Shown in pieces: positions 59,391 through 64,000 of a DNA stretch of 64,000 nt. The translations under genes and the position numbers were made by a program. Position 1 is the first letter of the stretch, and each line of letters begins with the position of its first letter. This stretch comes from Halostella litorea (GTDB lineage Archaea; Halobacteriota; Halobacteria; Halobacteriales; Natronoarchaeaceae), in NCBI RefSeq assembly GCF_004785955.1, contig NZ_ML214300.1:62001-126000 (forward strand), given 5' to 3'. Below the pieces are notes generated by a model that had not been told where the DNA came from, made no database searches, and saw nothing but the letters and a program-made list of their open reading frames with translations.

Positions 59391-60047
59391 TTAAAGGCCG
59401 TCGGTCAGCAGCGCGTTGCTGACGAGGTTCCGGTAGCCCCGGCGGAGCCGCGAGGAGAGCGCCTGCCGGCTGATCCCCAGCCGCGAGGCGAGCCGCTCCT
59501 GGTCCGTCTCGCGGGGCATCTCGAAGTATCCCTCGCGGAGCGCCAACACGAGCGCCTCGCGCTGGTCGGCCGTGAGCCCGTACTCCAGTCCCGCCTCGGG
59601 CTCCGACACCTCGCCGAGCCTCGTGAGCGTCACGGGGATGTCGTGGTCCTCGCAGTGTCGCTGGAACGCCGAGAGCTGCTCGCCGCCGTCGGCCCGGAGT
59701 TCGAACACCCAGCCGTCGCTCGACCCGGACGCGGAGAGGACGGTCACGCCCGACGCGCCGATGGCGCCCATGATCCCGACGTGGTCCGGTTCCCACTCGG
59801 CGTGAAACAGCGCTCGCGACCCCATGTCGGTCAACAGGTCCGCGGACCGGAGCGCCGGCAGGTCGGCGAACGTCTCCCGGACCGACTCCATGTCGCCGCC
59901 CTCGTCGACGACCCAGAAGAACGGCATCACCGTATCGCCCATCGGGACCACGCGGTCCAACTCCAGCGTCGCCTCGGGGCGGTCCGCGAAGATCCGGCCG
60001 AGCGGGAACGCCGCCGCCGGGAGCGTGAACTCGGTTATCGTCGTCAT
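59391..60047 (-). CDS. Bat-type helix-turn-helix regulator
   Basis: A 218-residue regulator. Residues about 1-150 are a bacterio-opsin-activator-type input domain (FTLPAAAFPLGRIFADRPEATLELDRVVP), and the HTH-10 domain is at about 156-215 (LTADQREALVLALREGYFEMPRETDQERLASRLGISRQALSSRLRRGYRNLV). Such proteins act as haloarchaeal transcription activators. The target is unknown. The next gene on the strand is the HalOD1 protein. Confidence 0.9.
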   Translation of the reverse strand: MTTITEFTLPAAAFPLGRIFADRPEATLELDRVVPMGDTVMPFFWVVDEGGDMESVRETFADLPALRSADLLTDMGSRALFHAEWEPDHVGIMGAIGASGVTVLSASGSSDGWVFELRADGGEQLSAFQRHCEDHDIPVTLTRLGEVSEPEAGLEYGLTADQREALVLALREGYFEMPRETDQERLASRLGISRQALSSRLRRGYRNLVSNALLTDGL

Positions 60048-60101
60048 GGGTCCGTCCTGTCGCCAGGTACGCCCGCGAGTCGCAGGCGGCCGTCGGTCTC
60101 G

Positions 60102-60395
60102 CTATCCGTCGATCCGATACCCTCTGTCACGTAGCTCGTCCCGAACGCGACTCCCATGGTCGCCCTGTATTTCGATGGCCCCTTCCTTTACCGTCCCGCC
60201 CGCGCCGAGCATGGACTTCAGGTCCGAGGCGAGGGCGTCGACGTCCGCGCCGCCCTCGAACCCCTCGACTATCGTGACGGGCTTGTCGTAGCGGCGGGAC
60301 TCGGTCCGGACGGTCAGCCGCTGGGTCGCCCGGTCCAAGTCGTCGAGCGGGTCGTCGGTGACGTTCAGGTCGTCGAACGGGTCGTCGTCGGTCAC
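60102..60395 (-). CDS. aIF1/SUI1-like translation factor (YciH type)
   Basis: A 97-residue protein from GTG at 60395 (MTDDDPFDDLNV). An acidic start leads to a SUI1 domain (about 30-97): VTIVEGFEGGADVDALASDLKSMLGAGGTVKEGAIEIQGDHGSRVRDELRDRGY, with the GG loop and IQGDH string of eIF1. It helps choose start codons at the small subunit. Upstream frame in the same phase is low-complexity. Confidence 0.9.
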   Translation of the reverse strand: MTDDDPFDDLNVTDDPLDDLDRATQRLTVRTESRRYDKPVTIVEGFEGGADVDALASDLKSMLGAGGTVKEGAIEIQGDHGSRVRDELRDRGYRIDG

Positions 60396-60516
60396 TGGTC
60401 GAGCGTGGCACGCGAGGGGAAAAGAGCGTTCGCACCGCTCCGGATCGCGACCTGTCGCCTCGCGGTCCCGTGACGGTCGCTGCGATCGATTGGGGGCCGG
60501 CGTTCCGACAGAAAGC

Positions 60517-60524
60517 ATTTATTT
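60517..60524 (+). promoter_or_regulatory. TATA-like box for the lipoprotein gene
   Basis: atttattt is centred 28 bases before the ATG at 60549, indicating a leaderless transcript. Confidence 0.6.
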
Positions 60525-60548
60525 CCCCATCCGAACCCCGGATCAATA

Positions 60549-61868
60549 ATGGATGTCTCCAGACGGCGGTTGCTGGGCGCGCTCGGGACCGGCGCGGCCG
60601 CTCTCGTTGCGGGTTGTGCGGGCGGATCGTCGAACCCCGGAACGGCGGCACGGACGACGGGACCCCGAACGTCGACGGACACCACGACCGCCTCGACCAC
60701 CGAACGGGCCGACGAGCCCGATGATGGTTCAGCGGGACCAGCTCTGTGGTCGTTTCGCGACGGGGAGTCCGAGACGGAAGCCGAACAGGACGGCTGTCGG
60801 AACTGCGCTGGCGTCGTCGCACGTCCGACCGTCGATGGCGACAGGCTGTACGTCCCCGGACAGAACGCCTACGCGCTGGCCCGGTCGGACGGCACGCGGC
60901 AGTGGCGCGTCGAGACGCCGCCGTGCCACGGGACGCCGGTCGTCCGGGACGGCCACGCCTACGTCACGGCCGGATTCGGCTACGGCATGTACGCGTGGAA
61001 GGAGCGTCTCGTGGCCGTCGGGCCGGACGGCCGTCGCCGCTGGACCTACGAGGACGAGTGGCGGGACGACGCGTACCTGCCGATCCTTGCGGTCGACGCC
61101 GAGCGTGTATACGTCTGTCCCCGTCAGGACCAGACGATCGACCGGAACCCCGTCCGCGCCGTGGACCGCGAGACGGGCGACGTCGCGTGGACGGCGGAGA
61201 TGCCGACCGCGGTGGCGGGGAACGGCGCTGTCGTCGACGGAGCGCTGGTCGTCGCGACGTGGTCGGGGATCACGGCGGTCGACGCGGCGTCCGGCGAGCC
61301 CCGCTGGAGCCGCGACGGGGCCGCGTACCGCCCCACGGTCGCCGACGACCTGGTGGTGCTGAATGCGGACGACGGCATCGCGGCACTGACGCCCGCCGGC
61401 GACGTGGAGTGGCGATACGGCGACGGGACCCGCTACGTTCTCCAGGGGGACACCCTGTACACGGCGGGCGCCGACGGGACGGTCAGCGCCCGCAACCCGC
61501 GTACCGGCAGCGAGCGATGGCGATACGGCGGCGACCCCGCCGTGTTGCTCGCGGCCGTCGACGCCGAGGGGGCGTACGTCGTGGAGCGCGACGGGCCGGG
61601 TCTCCTGCGGGTCGCGGACGGCGAACTCGTCTGGCGTCGCGACGTCGACGGCTCGCTCTCGTTCGCGGCCGACGGCGGCGGGCTCTACGGGTACGACTCG
61701 GCCCGCGGTACGACGACGCTGCTGTCGCTATCCCCGGCCGACGGCGAGGTGCGCTGGCGCTTCGAACTGGAGGATGCGGCGCCCGGGCCGACGGTCGCGG
61801 ACGGCGTCGCGTACCTGGGGACGAAGTCCGGCGCGGTACACGCGTTCCCGCCGGAGAAGCGTGAGTGA
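60549..61868 (+). CDS. Tat-exported beta-propeller lipoprotein (PQQ-like repeats)
   Basis: A 439-residue protein. A twin-arginine signal (SRRRLLGAL, 4-12) and a lipobox (LVAGC, Cys 23) show folded export and lipid anchoring. A Thr/Ser-rich linker (25-60) precedes a beta-propeller of about seven PQQ-like repeats with W-boxes such as GTRQWRVE, GDVAWTAE, GEPRWS and GEVRWRFE. The typical PQQ-binding residues are not apparent, so it may be a binding or scaffold protein rather than a dehydrogenase. Confidence 0.88.
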   Translation: MDVSRRRLLGALGTGAAALVAGCAGGSSNPGTAARTTGPRTSTDTTTASTTERADEPDDGSAGPALWSFRDGESETEAEQDGCRNCAGVVARPTVDGDRLYVPGQNAYALARSDGTRQWRVETPPCHGTPVVRDGHAYVTAGFGYGMYAWKERLVAVGPDGRRRWTYEDEWRDDAYLPILAVDAERVYVCPRQDQTIDRNPVRAVDRETGDVAWTAEMPTAVAGNGAVVDGALVVATWSGITAVDAASGEPRWSRDGAAYRPTVADDLVVLNADDGIAALTPAGDVEWRYGDGTRYVLQGDTLYTAGADGTVSARNPRTGSERWRYGGDPAVLLAAVDAEGAYVVERDGPGLLRVADGELVWRRDVDGSLSFAADGGGLYGYDSARGTTTLLSLSPADGEVRWRFELEDAAPGPTVADGVAYLGTKSGAVHAFPPEKRE

Positions 61869-61894
61869 AAACGCGCCGACGAGGTGGCGGTCGG

Positions 61895-62518
61895 CTACGA
61901 CTGCCGCGGGTCGTACGTCAGCGCGTCGTCGAACGCCGGCACGTCCTTGCCCGCGGCGTGGGCGTTGACCTTCGCCGCGGCGGGCGACTCGCGGAGCGCG
62001 GCGTCGTCGTACCCGGCCTCCTCGAACGGTCGCAGGAGGCCCGGGCTGCTCGACAGGTGGAACGTCTGGTGGTACGTCTCGGCGACGTGGAAGGCGTCGA
62101 TCCGCTCGATCCGCGTCTCGACGGCGCCGTCGGGCCAGTCGCTCGCGGCGACGTACGCCTCGACGGCCTCGCGCTCGGCGTCGGTCCCGTGGAAGACGAC
62201 GTGCTGGTACTGGCGCTTTCGTGGCTGGCTCCGCGGGTCGTGGTGCTCGAATGCGACCGCGACGAGGTCGGCGTAGTCGAGTTCGGCCGGGTCGTAGTCG
62301 ACCTGCACCGCCTCGGAGTGGTCGCCAAGCGCGTGGTACGTCGGATCGGGCTTCGTCCCGCCGGCGTACCCGACGCGCGTCCGGACGACGCCGTCGAGCG
62401 CGCCGAACGTCGCGTCCGGCCCCCAGAAACAGCCCAGCGCGAACGTGGTCGTCTCGGTGGCCGCGGGATCGGGTGCCGACTCGTCGTAGTCCGCCACGAG
62501 TTCGGGGTACGGCGTCAC
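61895..62518 (-). CDS. msrA: Methionine sulfoxide reductase A, second copy
   Basis: A 207-residue MsrA-fold protein. The catalytic cysteine is in FALGCFWGPDATFG (about residue 30), and GYAGGTKPDPTYHALGDHSEAVQVDYDP and EHHDPRSQ match MsrA. There is no second cysteine in the C-terminal tail, so reduction must rely on an external thiol. Its start overlaps the stop of the upstream msrA by four bases (ATGA). MsrA reduces S-methionine sulfoxide. Confidence 0.85.
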   Translation of the reverse strand: MTPYPELVADYDESAPDPAATETTTFALGCFWGPDATFGALDGVVRTRVGYAGGTKPDPTYHALGDHSEAVQVDYDPAELDYADLVAVAFEHHDPRSQPRKRQYQHVVFHGTDAEREAVEAYVAASDWPDGAVETRIERIDAFHVAETYHQTFHLSSSPGLLRPFEEAGYDDAALRESPAAAKVNAHAAGKDVPAFDDALTYDPRQS

Positions 62519-63057
62519 TGCTCGGCCGTGACCCGGTCGCCGAACTTCTCGCGGACCTTCTTGACCTTCGGCTCGGCGTAGAAGCTACAGTAGCGGTCGT
62601 CCGGGTTCTTCTCGTAGTAGTCCTGATGTCGCTGTTCGGCCTCGTAGAACTTCGAGAGGGGTTCGACCTCGGTGACGATATCGTCGTCGTACGCGTCCTC
62701 CTCCGACAGTTCGACGAGGAAGCGCTCGACCTGCTCGCGCTGTTCGTCGTCGTGGTAGAGGACGATGGAGCGGTACTGCGTGCCCACGTCCGGCCCCTGC
62801 CGGTTGAGCTGGGTCGGGTCGTGGACGGTGAAAAACACCTGCAGGAGGTCGGGATAGGTGATGACGTCGGGGTCGTACTCGACCTGAACGACCTCGGCGT
62901 GGCCGGTGTTCCCGCGACACACCTGCTCGTAGGTCGGGTCCGCGACGTCGCCGCCGGCGTAGCCCGAGGTGACGCGCTCGACGCCGTCGAGTTCCTTGAA
63001 CGCCGCCTCGGTACACCAGAAGCAGCCGCCGCCGAAGGTGGCACGGTCGGTAGGCAT
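62515..63057 (-). CDS. msrA: Methionine sulfoxide reductase A, first copy
   Basis: A 180-residue MsrA with a classical active site GGCFWC (C12), GYAGGDVADPTYEQVCRGNTGHAEVVQVEYDP and the EQRHQDYYEKNP string. Further cysteines (C15, C47 and one in DRYCSFY) could act as resolving residues. It is the more typical of the two tandem copies, first in the unit. Its promoter side faces a small membrane-protein gene. Confidence 0.93.
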   Translation of the reverse strand: MPTDRATFGGGCFWCTEAAFKELDGVERVTSGYAGGDVADPTYEQVCRGNTGHAEVVQVEYDPDVITYPDLLQVFFTVHDPTQLNRQGPDVGTQYRSIVLYHDDEQREQVERFLVELSEEDAYDDDIVTEVEPLSKFYEAEQRHQDYYEKNPDDRYCSFYAEPKVKKVREKFGDRVTAEQ

Positions 63058-63152
63058 GGCTACGGGTACGGGTTCGAACGGTATTCATCTGCCGGTGGTG
63101 CCGCGAGGCGACACCTCCGGGGGACGCGGTTGTGCTCCGGACTACCCGACGA

Positions 63153-63386
63153 TCACTCCTCGCCGGCGACCGCCGCCAGCGGCGTCGATCCCGCGACGAT
63201 AGCCGCGCCGGCCAGGACCGCGGCGGCGAGGGTGACGAAGCCGCCGCCGGGGTCGTAGCCGGCGAAGCTCGCGCCCGCGCCGACGATGAACACCGTGATG
63301 TAGAAGCTGACGATCGCGAACACGAGCATCACGAGCGCCGCGACGATACTGCTTGCTAGCGCGCCGAGCGAATCGAAGAATCCCAT
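63153..63386 (-). CDS. Small two-helix membrane protein
   Basis: A 77-residue protein MGFFDSLGALASS... with two hydrophobic helices (about 13-37 and 47-72) and a GYDPGGGF loop. It is Gly/Ala-rich and of unknown family. An MscS-type channel gene begins divergently beyond it. Confidence 0.65.
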   Translation of the reverse strand: MGFFDSLGALASSIVAALVMLVFAIVSFYITVFIVGAGASFAGYDPGGGFVTLAAAVLAGAAIVAGSTPLAAVAGEE

Positions 63387-63534
63387 CTTGTATCGACCCG
63401 TTTCGGAACCGAGACGTACGACGTGGATATAGGTACCGGTAAGAAACGATCACAAGTAACACACTTCTCGGCCGAACACCGCCCGAGTCCGCGGCCCCGG
63501 AACCGTTTAGTGTCCACCGCCGGACGTTCAGGCA

Positions 63535-64000
63535 GTGACCCGTCGCCTCGGCTACCTGTCGTTCGCGCTCGCCGTCGTCGCCGGTATCGGCGCTGCAGTC
63601 GTCCAGTCGGCCGCCGTCGACTGGCCGAGCGTCGGCGCGGTGTCGGCGGCGGCCCTCGCGGTGCGACTGCTCTCAGCCGCCGCGGTTGCGCTCGGCGCGT
63701 ACGGACTGTACCTGATAGTTATCGGGGCGCTGGAGCGCCACACCGCGAGCAAGCGCCGCCTGCACGACCTGCGCAACGTCATCCGGCTGGCGTTCGGCGC
63801 GGCGGCGCTGGTCGGGGTGTTCGGCGCGCTCACCGAGCAGTGGCTCGGCGTGCTGTTCTCGCTCGGCGTCGTCGGCTTCGCCGTGACGTTCGCCCTCCAG
63901 CAGCCGCTGTTCTCGCTGCTGGGGTGGGTGTACATCCTCGTCAAGCGCCCCTATGGGATCGGCGACCGCGTGCGGATCGAGGACGCGAAGGGCGACGTGA
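63535..64000 (+). CDS. MscS-type mechanosensitive channel (N-terminal part, cut by window)
   Basis: 155 codons from GTG at 63535. Three hydrophobic helices (about 5-25, 35-62, 80-100) lead to the MscS pore region (LGVVGFAVTFALQQPLFSLLGWVYILVKRPYGIGDRVRI), in which Ala/Gly packing and the start of the beta domain are typical. MscS channels open on membrane tension after osmotic downshift, relevant to a salt-loving cell. The remaining domain is outside the window. Confidence 0.88.
   Translation, partial: MTRRLGYLSFALAVVAGIGAAVVQSAAVDWPSVGAVSAAALAVRLLSAAAVALGAYGLYLIVIGALERHTASKRRLHDLRNVIRLAFGAAALVGVFGALTEQWLGVLFSLGVVGFAVTFALQQPLFSLLGWVYILVKRPYGIGDRVRIEDAKGDV

Overview
The window comes from the chromosome of a haloarchaeon (class Halobacteria). 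The DNA is very GC-rich and the proteins are strongly acidic. The information genes are archaeal: RNA polymerase subunit Rpo11, a transcription factor B, Dph2, an aIF1/SUI1-like factor, GatCA, Lrp/AsnC, HalX and Bat-type regulators. Many genes have a TATA-like box 25-31 bases before an ATG or GTG, the haloarchaeal leaderless arrangement, and stop/start overlaps of the ATGA or GTGA type are common. I cannot fix the genus. I found no rRNA, convincing complete tRNA, CRISPR array, transposase or integrase, so this reads as ordinary chromosome rather than an island.

Layout. 1-6.2 kb: a partial gene, a secreted Ig/PKD-like protein, a HisG-like protein, a very large acidic coiled-coil protein, a UlaG-like metallo-hydrolase and a YedY-type molybdoenzyme. 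6.4-12.3 kb: a ribbon-helix-helix protein, a fluoride-exporter pair (CrcB), an AI-2E-type permease, hisF behind a strong hairpin, a zinc-ribbon/CAP protein and rpo11. 12.3-20.3 kb: a rhomboid protease, a METTL5-type methyltransferase, an archaeal actin (volactin/salactin class) beside a four-helix membrane protein resembling the division protein CdpA, dph2 and an EamA exporter. 20.4-29.8 kb: the menaquinone genes menF-menD, then an inverted DnaJ-like gene, then menB-menA-menC-menE. 29.8-35.5 kb: an NRDE/TANGO2 protein, several small regulators and a PAS/GAF pseudo-kinase convergent with a HalX response regulator.

35.6-51.6 kb: purL, a PHP-domain protein overlapping an asparagine-synthetase-like protein, TFB, gatCA, an aminotransferase translationally coupled to its Lrp regulator, a thioredoxin-like protein, an old-yellow-enzyme homologue and an AEC transporter. 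51.7-57.1 kb: a PTS-type dihydroxyacetone kinase (dhaK, dhaL, dhaM) with its own HPr; a nucleotidase-like gene on the other strand separates dhaK from dhaLM. 57.2-64 kb: a DJ-1 protein, a zinc alcohol dehydrogenase, HalOD1 and Bat-type regulators, a Tat lipoprotein beta-propeller, two overlapping msrA genes and the start of an MscS channel.

The men genes make menaquinone from chorismate up to demethylmenaquinone; the final methylation and the thioesterase step are not encoded here. DhaK, DhaL, DhaM and HPr form a phosphorelay that phosphorylates dihydroxyacetone from phosphoenolpyruvate; enzyme I must lie elsewhere. The most unusual non-coding signal is a pair of intergenic elements (26010-26190 and 30978-31186). 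They share conserved linkers but carry different, perfectly paired palindromes. Related hairpin clusters sit at 17880-18044 and 24961-25054.
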